This document shows, in pieces, positions 7,732-16,174 of a DNA stretch of 64,000 nucleotides (the stretch's first letter is position 1; each line of letters begins with the position of its first letter). The stretch is from CAYUVH01 sp964448135. GTDB taxonomy: Bacteria; Verrucomicrobiota; Verrucomicrobiia; Limisphaerales; UBA8199. The position numbers and the translations under genes were made by a program. The stretch lies in contig CAYUVH010000053.1 of the NCBI GenBank assembly GCA_964448135.1, positions 1-64,000 on the forward strand. Direction: 5' to 3'. Below the pieces are notes generated by a model. The model was not told where the DNA came from. It saw only the letters and a list, made by a program, of their open reading frames with translations, and ran no database searches.

Positions 7732-10158
7732 ATGAAGTTCACGCGTCAGGCAATCTTGATCGCGCTGTCGGCGGTGGCGATATTGCGCGTCAGCCCGGCA
7801 GTGGGCGCGAATATCGTAGTCGACAACTACAACGTGACGGGCAGCGGCACGGGCTTTGCCGTGGGAAGCGGGATCAATACCGGCATCAATCCACCCACGA
7901 CCCGGCTGGGCGGTTCGGCAGCGTCGGGGTTGCGTTACATCAATACGGGCACCAAAACCAACACCGCCTACAGCATCACGGGCAGCAGGCTCCAAGTTGC
8001 CTCGGCCCCGAATCCCGGGCGGTTTGTGCTTTCAGCCGACGGGAGCAACTCCTTCGATTTCTCCACCGCATTGGGCACGGGCGCGGCGACGCCCGCCAGC
8101 CCGGTCGTGTATGACCTCGCCATCAAGATGAACAATAATTCCAGTGGCGCGCAGCGATTTTCGTTCGCGATCAGCACGGCGGAAGGCGATGCGACCACTT
8201 GGGATTTTGGGGTTCAGCTCTATCGAGCTTCCGCCAGCGATGACTTTTACACGGTCGGCAAACGCATAGACACGGGTTCATCCGGCTTGGCGAGTGATCT
8301 GAACGCGGCCATCACCGCGCTCACCGGAAACACCTACGGCATGGATATCAATATCCTGATCCGCGTGACGGATGCCGGAGCGGAAACGAGTGGATTCAAT
8401 TCGCGCGTGCGCTTATCGCTCAACGGGGGCAATTCCTGGATTTACGACACTGATACGGACGCGAGTCTGCCGAACGGCTGGCGGTTCAACGGGCCGGGAC
8501 GGCACATCATGTGGGACATCGCGCCGGACGCGGGTCCCGTGAACTACGAAAGCTTTTCATTGAAACTCAATCCCTCCACGAACAACGCGAACACGACGGG
8601 TGTCTTTCGCGCGATGTCCTACAACATCCATTCGGCAGTCGGCCCGGATAACAAGGTCAACACCCAGCGCATCGCGGATTTCATTCTCGCGAGTAACGTG
8701 GACATTCTGTGCCTGAATGAAGTCGCCCGGTTCATGCCGCGCGCGGACGGCCGGGACACCATCGGCGAACTCGCAATTGAGACCGGCATGACCTACGTGT
8801 TCAGCAACAACGACACGTCGCTGACCGGTAATGACCAGTTCGGCAACGCCATTTTATCACGGTTCCCCGTGTTGGTCCGCGATCACCGGCTGCTGCCGAA
8901 TATCGGTGCCAACGAGCAACGGGGCTGGCTGAAGGTGATCGTGGAGGTCAACGGCAAGTTCGTTTCGTTCTGGACCAGCCATTTGGATTTTCACGCGGAC
9001 GACACGGAGCGGCTGATGTGCGTGACGAATTTCAACACGTGGGTCGCGGACGAAGACCTGCCCGTGATCTTCGGCGGCGACTTCAACACGACGCCGGACA
9101 AGGTGACGCATGACGTCATGGAGCAGAAATGGGAGGACATCTGGTTGCTGGCCGGCAGCGGGCTCGGACGCACCTCCCCCTGCCCTCCGCCGCTGTCGAC
9201 GCGGATTGACTACCTCTGGCGGCCGAAGGGCAACAACATGTATCCGACCAATCCATTTGTGGGGTACGACGTCGAAGCCTCCGATCATTATCCGGTCGTT
9301 TCGGATTTCGTGTTGAATACGAACCGCGCGAACGCCTTTTATTTCCCACTCGACCAGGGCAGCGGCACCAAGGTGCTGGATTCAGCCAGCGGTCTGTCCG
9401 GGAAATTCGGAGCCAATGCGCCCGCCTGGAGCACCAATTCACCGACCGGAGCATCCAGCGACTACTCGCTCTTCTTTGATGGCACCAAAACCCTGACCAT
9501 CAACGACACGAACCAGATCATCACGACCAACTCCTTGAATGATAATTACACACTTCAAGCGTGGGTGAAGGTGGCGGTCAACTACGCCCCGCCCGCGCGC
9601 GCGATTCTTTTCCAATACGAGCGTCGCCCCGGTTTTTCAATTTCGATCAACACAAACCGCACTCTGCACACCACCGCCTTCAAGATCAAAGACATCCCCT
9701 CCACCGCAGCCCTGCCGAACGACGGTAAATGGCATCATGTCGCCGTCGTCCACACCGACGGTGCGAACACGAAGTTTTACATAGATGCGGTCCTCGCCGC
9801 GACGGTGAGCTATACCAGCGGCGCGGGTTTCCGCACCAGCACCGCGCTCACCCTGGGCTCGGACGCCGACGGCGCGAATCCCTTCACCGGCTACCTCGAT
9901 CGGGTGCGCTTTGACAACCAGGCGCTGACGCCCGAGCAATTCGATTTTCCAGCCGTACCGAATGTGGGAATGCGGGCCAATGGCAACAACTTCACGGTCT
10001 ACTGGGTTTCCGCAGTGACCAATTACGCGCTCCAGGCGAACACCTCGCTGGGCACCGCTGGTTGGGCGAATGTCGCCGCGCAATTGGTGAATGGGGAGTA
10101 TCAGGCAAACGTCACGCCGACAAATGTCGCGCGATTCTTCCGCTTGAGAAGGCCGTAG
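7732..10158 (+). CDS. Secreted endonuclease/exonuclease/phosphatase with LamG domain
   Basis: An 808-residue protein with signal peptide (1-26), then the shared domain of the locus (27-280) and an EEP-fold hydrolase (288-528). EEP catalytic signatures are YNI at 297-299, LNE with Glu330, GNAILSRFP, SHLDFH with His418, GGDFN with Asp450 and Asn452, RIDY, and SDHYP with His519. Residues 535-735 form a LamG/concanavalin-like domain (WHHVAVVHTDG, GYLDRVRF) that may bind glycan. The C-terminal module ends RFFRLRRP. EEP enzymes cleave phosphodiesters in nucleic acids, lipids or inositol phosphates, and the exact substrate is unknown. The gene begins 6 bases after the phosphoesterase stop, so the two are surely co-transcribed. 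Confidence 0.88.
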   Translation: MKFTRQAILIALSAVAILRVSPAVGANIVVDNYNVTGSGTGFAVGSGINTGINPPTTRLGGSAASGLRYINTGTKTNTAYSITGSRLQVASAPNPGRFVLSADGSNSFDFSTALGTGAATPASPVVYDLAIKMNNNSSGAQRFSFAISTAEGDATTWDFGVQLYRASASDDFYTVGKRIDTGSSGLASDLNAAITALTGNTYGMDINILIRVTDAGAETSGFNSRVRLSLNGGNSWIYDTDTDASLPNGWRFNGPGRHIMWDIAPDAGPVNYESFSLKLNPSTNNANTTGVFRAMSYNIHSAVGPDNKVNTQRIADFILASNVDILCLNEVARFMPRADGRDTIGELAIETGMTYVFSNNDTSLTGNDQFGNAILSRFPVLVRDHRLLPNIGANEQRGWLKVIVEVNGKFVSFWTSHLDFHADDTERLMCVTNFNTWVADEDLPVIFGGDFNTTPDKVTHDVMEQKWEDIWLLAGSGLGRTSPCPPPLSTRIDYLWRPKGNNMYPTNPFVGYDVEASDHYPVVSDFVLNTNRANAFYFPLDQGSGTKVLDSASGLSGKFGANAPAWSTNSPTGASSDYSLFFDGTKTLTINDTNQIITTNSLNDNYTLQAWVKVAVNYAPPARAILFQYERRPGFSISINTNRTLHTTAFKIKDIPSTAALPNDGKWHHVAVVHTDGANTKFYIDAVLAATVSYTSGAGFRTSTALTLGSDADGANPFTGYLDRVRFDNQALTPEQFDFPAVPNVGMRANGNNFTVYWVSAVTNYALQANTSLGTAGWANVAAQLVNGEYQANVTPTNVARFFRLRRP

Positions 10159-10164
10159 TGGGAA

Positions 10165-10309
10165 AATGACGAAGCACGAATGTCGAATGTCGAAGGAAGT
10201 CCGAAGCCCGAATGACCAAAAGCATGTTCATACCCCTGCGTGGGCAAGTCACCATTTGAAACCGGACAACCTGCTGGACGCCCAGGAGCGATTCATACAA
10301 TTTGGGCAA
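10165..10309. repeat. Dispersed 'GACGAAGCACGAATGTCG' repeat before GH43
   Basis: Starts with AATGACGAAGCACGAATGTCG, the same sequence found at 53081, and continues with CGAAGGA and CGAAGCCCGAATGA blocks typical of this repeat. It is open in the GH43 frame, so automated calls would attach about 48 repeat-derived residues to that protein. The true gene probably begins at 10310. Confidence 0.7.
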
Positions 10310-11395
10310 ATGTTAAAATCCAATCCCTTCTGGATCGGTTTGCGTCTGCTGGTGGGAATCCTTTCCGTAATCGGAGTCGCTGTTTTATTCAGCGCCTGTT
10401 CCAGCACGCATCATTCTCCGGTGAACTCCGGGCGTACTTACCAAAATCCGGTTTATGCCGGCGACATGCCCGATCCTTCGGTGCGGCGGTTGGGAAAATC
10501 TTACTATGCCGTCGGGACGACCGGCAAAAACCGTTTGCCGGACGGTCGCATCTTCCGCCTATTGCGCTCGGACAACCTGGTGGATTGGCAGCCGCTCGGC
10601 GGCGCGCTGATTCCGCCCTCAGACGACACTCGCTACCAATATTGGGCACCGGAGTTGACGGAGAACAACGGTACCTTCTACCTGTATTACTGCATGGGCG
10701 GCGTACAGGATGAGCATTTCGTGTTGCGCGTCGCCACGAGCAACAAACCCGAAGGCCCCTACAAAGACACCGGTCACATCCTCGTGGACGGCGGCACCAA
10801 TCGTTTCACGATTGATCCGTTCCCCTTCCGCGACAGCAACGGCCAATGGTACCTGTATTACGCGTGCAATTTCCCATTTGAGAGCGACGGTGCGCACGCG
10901 GGCACGGGCATCGTCGTGGATCGGCTGATCGACATGACCAAACTGGCCGGCGATCGGCATGTGGTCGTACGCGCAAAACACGATTGGACCCTCTACGAAG
11001 CAAACCGCCGGATGGACGTTTACAACGGCACCTTCAATTGGCACACCATCGAAGGTCCCTGCGTGCTCAAACACGACGGAAAGATCTATTGTATTTACAG
11101 CGGCGCGAACTGGCAGACGCCCCGCTACGGCCTGGACGTGGTGAGCGCCGACGCTCCGTTCGGTCCATATTCGGGGGCGGGCGATTCGGCCAAGGTGCTC
11201 CACGGAATCCCGGGAGAAGTGCGCGGTCCGGGCCACAATTCCGTCGTTACCGGTCCGGATGGCCGCACGCAGTACATTCTCTACCACGCCTGGGACAAGG
11301 GTATGCGAAACCGGCAGCTTTGCGTGGACAAATTGGAGTGGACGTCAGAAGGACCGCGCTGCACGCCGACCGTAACGCCGCAGCCCGTACCATGA
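10310..11395 (+). CDS. Glycoside hydrolase family 43 lipoprotein
   Basis: A 361-residue protein from the ATG at 10310. It begins with a hydrophobic segment and a lipobox (VLFSAC, Cys near residue 30), so it is a likely lipoprotein. The five-bladed propeller signatures of GH43 are present: the general-base Asp in MPDPSV, the pKa-tuning Asp in IDPFPF, and the general-acid Glu in IEGPCVLKHDG. The family includes beta-xylosidases, arabinofuranosidases and galactosidases, and the sequence alone does not fix the substrate. An upstream in-frame ATG at 10166 would add repeat-derived residues and place the signal segment internally, so I reject it. The last codons overlap the next gene in an ATGA. Confidence 0.88.
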   Translation: MLKSNPFWIGLRLLVGILSVIGVAVLFSACSSTHHSPVNSGRTYQNPVYAGDMPDPSVRRLGKSYYAVGTTGKNRLPDGRIFRLLRSDNLVDWQPLGGALIPPSDDTRYQYWAPELTENNGTFYLYYCMGGVQDEHFVLRVATSNKPEGPYKDTGHILVDGGTNRFTIDPFPFRDSNGQWYLYYACNFPFESDGAHAGTGIVVDRLIDMTKLAGDRHVVVRAKHDWTLYEANRRMDVYNGTFNWHTIEGPCVLKHDGKIYCIYSGANWQTPRYGLDVVSADAPFGPYSGAGDSAKVLHGIPGEVRGPGHNSVVTGPDGRTQYILYHAWDKGMRNRQLCVDKLEWTSEGPRCTPTVTPQPVP

Positions 11396-12363
11396 AATTC
11401 TTTGCCGCCGTCGTAGGAATTCTCGGATTGCTCATTCTGCCGGCCCGCGCATGGAACAACGTAGGCCATCGCACCGTGGCGGAACTCGCGTGGCGACAAC
11501 TCACTCCCACCCAGCGCCAGGCAGCCTCGGAGTTGCTGCGGCAACATCCGCACTACAAGGAATTCCTGGCGGCCGATATTTCCAAAGGCGCAGGGAAGGA
11601 CGAATGGGTCTTTCTGACCGCAGCCGTCTGGCCGGACTGGGTGCGCCCGGCGAAGAAAGGTCAGCCGCACAAACCGGAATCAGTGACCAAATACGATCTC
11701 TATCCGCACGCCATTGGCTACCCATTTCTCGGCCCCGGTGAAACCGATCGCGAGTTGTTGGAGAAATTCCACATTTCCAAGCCCAACGCGGAAATGGTGC
11801 TTTCGAACTGCGTTGCCACGCTCAGGAACCCCAAGGCGAGCGCCCATGACCGGGCGGTGAGCCTCTGCTGGGTGCTGCATCTGTACGGCGATTTGCATCA
11901 ACCCCTCCATGCGGCCAGTCGCGTTTCGCGGGCGCATCCGCACGGAGAAGGATTGGGCGGTGGCGACATTGTTCTGAACGGCCAGGGCAACGAGACCGAC
12001 CTGCATTCCTTTTGGGACCGGCTGCCGGGCGTGGATCCGGAATATTCCACCATCAAATCGCTCGCGGACAGCCTTCAAAGCGATGCGGAACTCAAGCCCG
12101 AGAAACTCGCCGAGCTGCGCGAACACACTTCCATCCCAGCATGGGTCCAGGACAGTTATCACCTGGCGGTAAATTTTGCCTACGCTCCCAACCACGTTCG
12201 GTACGTGCGCGAAGAAACGCTCAAGGAAAAGAAGACTCCCGACGTGGTGATCCCGAAGGTCAGCGACGAATACGTGGCGGGTGCGCACAAAATCGCGCGC
12301 CGCCAACTCGTGCTGGCCTCCCAGCGGCTCCTGATCGTTTTGCGGCAAGTCTGGCAGAACTAG
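11392..12363 (+). CDS. Secreted S1/P1-type nuclease
   Basis: A 323-residue protein. The signal peptide ends at PARA, and the mature protein starts with Trp (WNNVGH), as expected for the S1/P1 nuclease family, where the N-terminal Trp is a zinc ligand. Further ligands are visible in GHRTVAEL, the PDW segment, and LHLYGDLHQPLHA with a downstream GGGD and LHSFWD. Such enzymes use three zinc ions to cut single-stranded nucleic acid and remove 3' phosphates. The start codon overlaps the GH43 stop (ATGA), which indicates translational coupling. With the two phosphoesterases upstream, unit A has three enzymes acting on phosphate esters outside the cytoplasm. Confidence 0.92.
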   Translation: MKFFAAVVGILGLLILPARAWNNVGHRTVAELAWRQLTPTQRQAASELLRQHPHYKEFLAADISKGAGKDEWVFLTAAVWPDWVRPAKKGQPHKPESVTKYDLYPHAIGYPFLGPGETDRELLEKFHISKPNAEMVLSNCVATLRNPKASAHDRAVSLCWVLHLYGDLHQPLHAASRVSRAHPHGEGLGGGDIVLNGQGNETDLHSFWDRLPGVDPEYSTIKSLADSLQSDAELKPEKLAELREHTSIPAWVQDSYHLAVNFAYAPNHVRYVREETLKEKKTPDVVIPKVSDEYVAGAHKIARRQLVLASQRLLIVLRQVWQN

Positions 12364-12383
12364 CGGCTGGCGCGGAAGGCCTG

Positions 12384-15300
12384 ATGGACGCCATGCCGAA
12401 ACGTCGCTACAATAGCCTTGTGAAGTTCGGCTGCCTAATTGTGGTGCTGGGGATGGCGTTGAGCGCCGTGTCCAGCCGCGGAGCCGAGGTCGCGGATCCG
12501 GAATCAACCCCACCCGGGCCGCAGCGCGAGGAGGCCGATTCCAATACTGAATTCATCGTCAACACCTGGAAATCCGGCGATGGCCTGCCGGCCAACGAAA
12601 TCCAAAGCCTCGCGGAAACCGCGGACGGTTTTCTATGGCTGGGCACCCACCAAGGGGTGGTAAGGTTCGACGGGCTGCACTTCAAGTCCTTTTACACCGC
12701 CCCGACCGGCGCGCGTTACGGAACGCGCGTGGACCCTTTGGCAGCGGATGCGCGCGGCCGGCTTTGGTTTGCGCCGGACGAGATCGGATTGGTCTACCTG
12801 CACGGCGATACCTTCACTGAGGTGCAAACCAACGAAGCCATACTGAAGACGCGGGTGGAGGGATTGTGCAGCGACGGCACCAACTGGATGATGTGGTCGG
12901 ACGCCAACGGAGGCTTGGGGCGAGTCTCCCTGGAGGACCCCGCGAAAGCCGAAGCAATCAAAGGCGGCGGCGCGGCGGGCAGCTCACGGTGGCTGCGCGA
13001 TGTTGAAGGCAGGCTCTGGCTGGTGAACCTGCGCAATCTCAAACTGTTTCAGGACGGCGCTTTTCGCGAACTTCCCCTGCCGGGAACCGCCTCGCTCGTA
13101 GCCACGCCCCGGCGGGACGGCGGCCTGTGGATCGCGCGCGAAGCCCGGTTGCGGTACATCACCGCGGATGGCAAGCAACGCGAGGTGGCGACTTTTCCCT
13201 GGCGGGGCCAAAGCCGGGTTCATTGCATGCTGGAGGACCGCCAGCACCGTCTCTGGATCGGCACCGTCGGGCAGGGTCTATACTGCTATGCGGGCGGAGA
13301 ATTCAAACAGGTCGTTCCCACGGCCAGCAGCATCAATTGCCTCTTCGAGGACAGTGACGATAATCTCTGGGTCGGCACGCGCGGCGCGGGATTGTTGCGG
13401 CTCCGCCAGCGGCGGTTTTTTGTGCGCGACCTCAACAGCGGGCTACAGAATGAATTCGTGCGCAGCCTGTGTCAGGACTCCGACGGCCGGGTTTGGATTC
13501 TCTCGGCGGAAGCCGGCCTCGGCTGGTGGGTCAACGGCGCGTGGCACCAATTGGGAGAAGCGGATGGCTGGCCGGCGTATGACTCAATGTGCGTGCTGCC
13601 GGCCAAGGCCGGCGGAGTGTGGATCTCAACCGCCCGACGCGGGTTGTGGCGATGGAAGAACGGCCGCTTTTGGCGGCATGCAGCAGGCGCCAAGCCGATG
13701 CGGGAGCCCGCGATGGATATGCTGGAAGATCGGCGCGGCCGATTATGGATGGTCACCGACAACACCGGGGTTTACTGCCTCGAAGGCAACACCCTCACCT
13801 CATATTCGACCGCGGAAGGCCTGCCCAGCGGGCTCATCCGCCGTCTGATCGAGGATGAATCGGGCACGCTGTGGTGCGGCGATTGGGAAGGCGGCATCGC
13901 GCGCTTACGCGGCGACCGCTGGGAGATCGTCCGCAAGCCCAGCGGCCACGCGGATGCGGTGCGCTGCATGGTGGCCGACCAGGGAGTAATTTGGATCGGG
14001 ACCAGCGCCGACGGCTTGTTGCGATTGAAAGACGGCGAGACCGCCCGCGTCTCGATCGAGCAAGGCGGACCGGACCCGAGCATCCGGCAGTTGCTCCTCG
14101 ACGGCAAAGGCTCTCTGTGGGGCGGCACGGCGCACCGGCTCTTTCGCATTCCCCTGGCGCAATTGAACGCCGTGATGGATGGGCGGGCAACGCGGGTTGA
14201 ATCGGTCACATATGGCAGGAGCGACGGCATGCCCGACGTCTCGTTTGCCTCGTGGTGCGATCCCCGGTCGTGGCGCACGAAGGAGGATGAATTGTGGTTC
14301 GCCACGGCGAATGGAGCACTGAGTTTCAATCCCGGGGATTTGCCCGAAAGCAAACCACCCCAGGTCGTGCTAGAACAAACGCTTTTGGACGGCAAACCGA
14401 TCGGCCCGGAAACCCTGCGTCCTGGCGCGGGGCGCCTGGAATTTCGTTTCACTGCACCATGCCTGACGGCGCCCGAGCGCATCCGTTTCCGCTACCAACT
14501 CAGCGGCGTGGATCAGGACTGGGTCGACGGCGACACCAGCCGGACGGCCACCTATGCCAGCGTCCCGGCGGGCGACCACGTTTTCAAGGTGGTGGCCTCG
14601 AGTCCCGAAGGGGCATGGGGAACTCATCCGGCGACCGTTGAACTTTCGGTTCATCCTTATTTCTGGCAGACGAGCTGGTTTCTCGCCGGGGTCACCGCCG
14701 CAATCGTCGGTGGAGGAGTCTGGGGAGTGCGCCTGGCCACGGTGCGACGGTTGCGCCGCCGACTCGACGAGATGCGCCGCCAGAATGCCATGGACCGCGA
14801 GCGCACGCGCATCGCCCAGGACATCCACGACGAACTTGGCGCCAGCCTGACGCGCATCGGCCTCCTGGCCGACATGGGCGGCCGCCACAAAACGGACCCG
14901 GCGGCGGTCAGTCGTGATCTGGTACAAATTTCACGCACCGCGCGTGAGAGTGTGGCCTCCATGGACGCCATCGTATGGGCGTTGAATCCCCGGAATGATT
15001 CGCTCGATCACTTCGCCAATTACGTCGCGCAGTATACGCGGGAATTTTTCCTGCCGACCGAATTGCGCATTCGTTTGGATTTGCCGGCAAATCTGCCGTC
15101 CCAATCGCTGCCGGCGGAAACGCGGCATGAGTTGTTTCTGCTGGTCAAGGAATCCTTCAACAATATCGTGCGGCATGCCGGGGCCTCGGAAGTCCAGCTT
15201 TCGCTTGCGTGCCTGGAGCATGAACTGCGCCTCACCATTGCTGACAACGGGAAAGGCCTGCCCGCGCAAACCAACGGCAGCGGCAACGGCCTCGGCAATC

Positions 15301-15410
15301 TCCACACACGCATTGAACGGTTGGGCGGCAAATTGCAGATCACCAGCGTCGCGGGCAAAGGAGTTAAGCTGGATTTTGTCCTTCCCCTCGCCAAACTGAG
15401 CCCCGCTTAA
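12384..15410 (+). CDS. Sensor histidine kinase with periplasmic propeller domains
   Basis: A 1008-residue membrane sensor. A signal or first TM segment (about 14-32) is followed by two seven-bladed propellers built from short repeats of the type DGFLWLGTHQGVVRFDG and NLWVGTRGAGLLRL (about 55-660). A Y_Y_Y domain (about 680-755) contains YQLSGVDQDW. A transmembrane helix spans about 763-785. The DHp motif RTRIAQDIHDELGASLTR has the phospho-acceptor His815, and a HATPase with NIVRHAG, DNGKG and GLGN completes it. The kinase is NarL/DegS-like (HisKA_3). This architecture senses oligosaccharides in Bacteroidetes relatives. Starts at 12384 or 12393 are possible. An upstream extension would lie inside the nuclease gene. 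It pairs with the regulator 4 bases downstream. Confidence 0.93.
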   Translation: MDAMPKRRYNSLVKFGCLIVVLGMALSAVSSRGAEVADPESTPPGPQREEADSNTEFIVNTWKSGDGLPANEIQSLAETADGFLWLGTHQGVVRFDGLHFKSFYTAPTGARYGTRVDPLAADARGRLWFAPDEIGLVYLHGDTFTEVQTNEAILKTRVEGLCSDGTNWMMWSDANGGLGRVSLEDPAKAEAIKGGGAAGSSRWLRDVEGRLWLVNLRNLKLFQDGAFRELPLPGTASLVATPRRDGGLWIAREARLRYITADGKQREVATFPWRGQSRVHCMLEDRQHRLWIGTVGQGLYCYAGGEFKQVVPTASSINCLFEDSDDNLWVGTRGAGLLRLRQRRFFVRDLNSGLQNEFVRSLCQDSDGRVWILSAEAGLGWWVNGAWHQLGEADGWPAYDSMCVLPAKAGGVWISTARRGLWRWKNGRFWRHAAGAKPMREPAMDMLEDRRGRLWMVTDNTGVYCLEGNTLTSYSTAEGLPSGLIRRLIEDESGTLWCGDWEGGIARLRGDRWEIVRKPSGHADAVRCMVADQGVIWIGTSADGLLRLKDGETARVSIEQGGPDPSIRQLLLDGKGSLWGGTAHRLFRIPLAQLNAVMDGRATRVESVTYGRSDGMPDVSFASWCDPRSWRTKEDELWFATANGALSFNPGDLPESKPPQVVLEQTLLDGKPIGPETLRPGAGRLEFRFTAPCLTAPERIRFRYQLSGVDQDWVDGDTSRTATYASVPAGDHVFKVVASSPEGAWGTHPATVELSVHPYFWQTSWFLAGVTAAIVGGGVWGVRLATVRRLRRRLDEMRRQNAMDRERTRIAQDIHDELGASLTRIGLLADMGGRHKTDPAAVSRDLVQISRTARESVASMDAIVWALNPRNDSLDHFANYVAQYTREFFLPTELRIRLDLPANLPSQSLPAETRHELFLLVKESFNNIVRHAGASEVQLSLACLEHELRLTIADNGKGLPAQTNGSGNGLGNLHTRIERLGGKLQITSVAGKGVKLDFVLPLAKLSPA

Positions 15411-15414
15411 AACT

Positions 15415-16038
15415 ATGTCGCTCCGAGTGGCCCTGGTCGAAGATGACGCACGCTGGCGTTCCAGCCTGGAAGCTTTCCTCAAGGAAGCCGGTGGGGTGGA
15501 ATGCGTGGGCAGTTACGGCACGGGCGAGGAGGCCATCAAGCACATCGCCACGCACCGGCCGCAAATTGTGCTCATGGACATCAATCTGCCGAAGATGTCC
15601 GGCGTCGAATGCACCCGTCAGTTGCGCACCCTGCTGCCGGAGATCCAGATCATCATGCTGACGGTGTATGATGACAGCGACCGCATTTTTCAAGCCTTGC
15701 AGATGGGAGCCAACGGCTACCTGCTCAAACGGGCTTCGGCGGACGAAATCCTGCAGGCCATCCAGGACGTGAATCGCGGTGGCGCGCCCATGTCCCCTTA
15801 TATCGCCCGCAAGGTCGTGCAATCCTTTCAACAAACCTCGCCCGCCAACCGCCCGGATGACGTGCTGTCGAAGCGCGAATCGGAGGTTCTGAGTTACGTA
15901 GCCAGGGGCTACAGCGACAAGGAAGTGGCCGAGGCGCTCGGGCTGACGACGGCCACCGTCCGCAGCTACCTCAAGAGCATCTACAGCAAGCTCCACGTCC
16001 ATTCGCGCACACAGGCGATCACCAAGGCGATCAAGTAG
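15415..16038 (+). CDS. LuxR/NarL-family response regulator
   Basis: A 207-residue protein with a receiver domain and a LuxR-type HTH. Receiver signatures are the acidic cluster near residues 9-11, the phospho-acceptor Asp55 in VLMDIN, a Thr in MLTVYDD and the Lys in GYLLK. The HTH (about 143-200) contains LSKRESEVLSYVARG, the recognition region TTATVRSYL, and KLHVHSRTQA. The gene lies 4 bases after the kinase and is its evident partner. The operator-like site at 16081 starts 42 bases past its stop. Regulators of this family bind inverted repeats as dimers, so I propose that it binds the three ATACCC-N8-GGGTAT sites, including the one heading its own unit. Confidence 0.94.
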   Translation: MSLRVALVEDDARWRSSLEAFLKEAGGVECVGSYGTGEEAIKHIATHRPQIVLMDINLPKMSGVECTRQLRTLLPEIQIIMLTVYDDSDRIFQALQMGANGYLLKRASADEILQAIQDVNRGGAPMSPYIARKVVQSFQQTSPANRPDDVLSKRESEVLSYVARGYSDKEVAEALGLTTATVRSYLKSIYSKLHVHSRTQAITKAIK

Positions 16039-16080
16039 CTGCTGTTCCCACTTTTTGGCGTGGTTCTTCAGGCAAATTGC

Positions 16081-16101
16081 ATACCCTAGTTTGCGGGTAT
16101 T
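16081..16101 (+). promoter_or_regulatory. Conserved palindromic operator-like site, copy 2
   Basis: ATACCC (16081-16086), eight-base spacer TAGTTTGC, GGGTAT (16095-16100), then T. The two arms are perfect inverted repeats. The site lies between the response regulator and the first gene of unit B, 73 bases before its ATG. It shares TTTGCGGGTATT with the other two sites. Confidence 0.68.
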
Positions 16102-16174
16102 CCCAACCCGTTTCCCAAACGCTTTACTTATTGAAATTCAAGCAAACCCAATTGTGTCCCTCAGATCACCGACT

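Noticed and set aside
12012..12383. In-frame upstream extension of the histidine kinase
   Set aside because: Lies in a second frame within the S1/P1 nuclease gene. The signal segment starts only after 12384.
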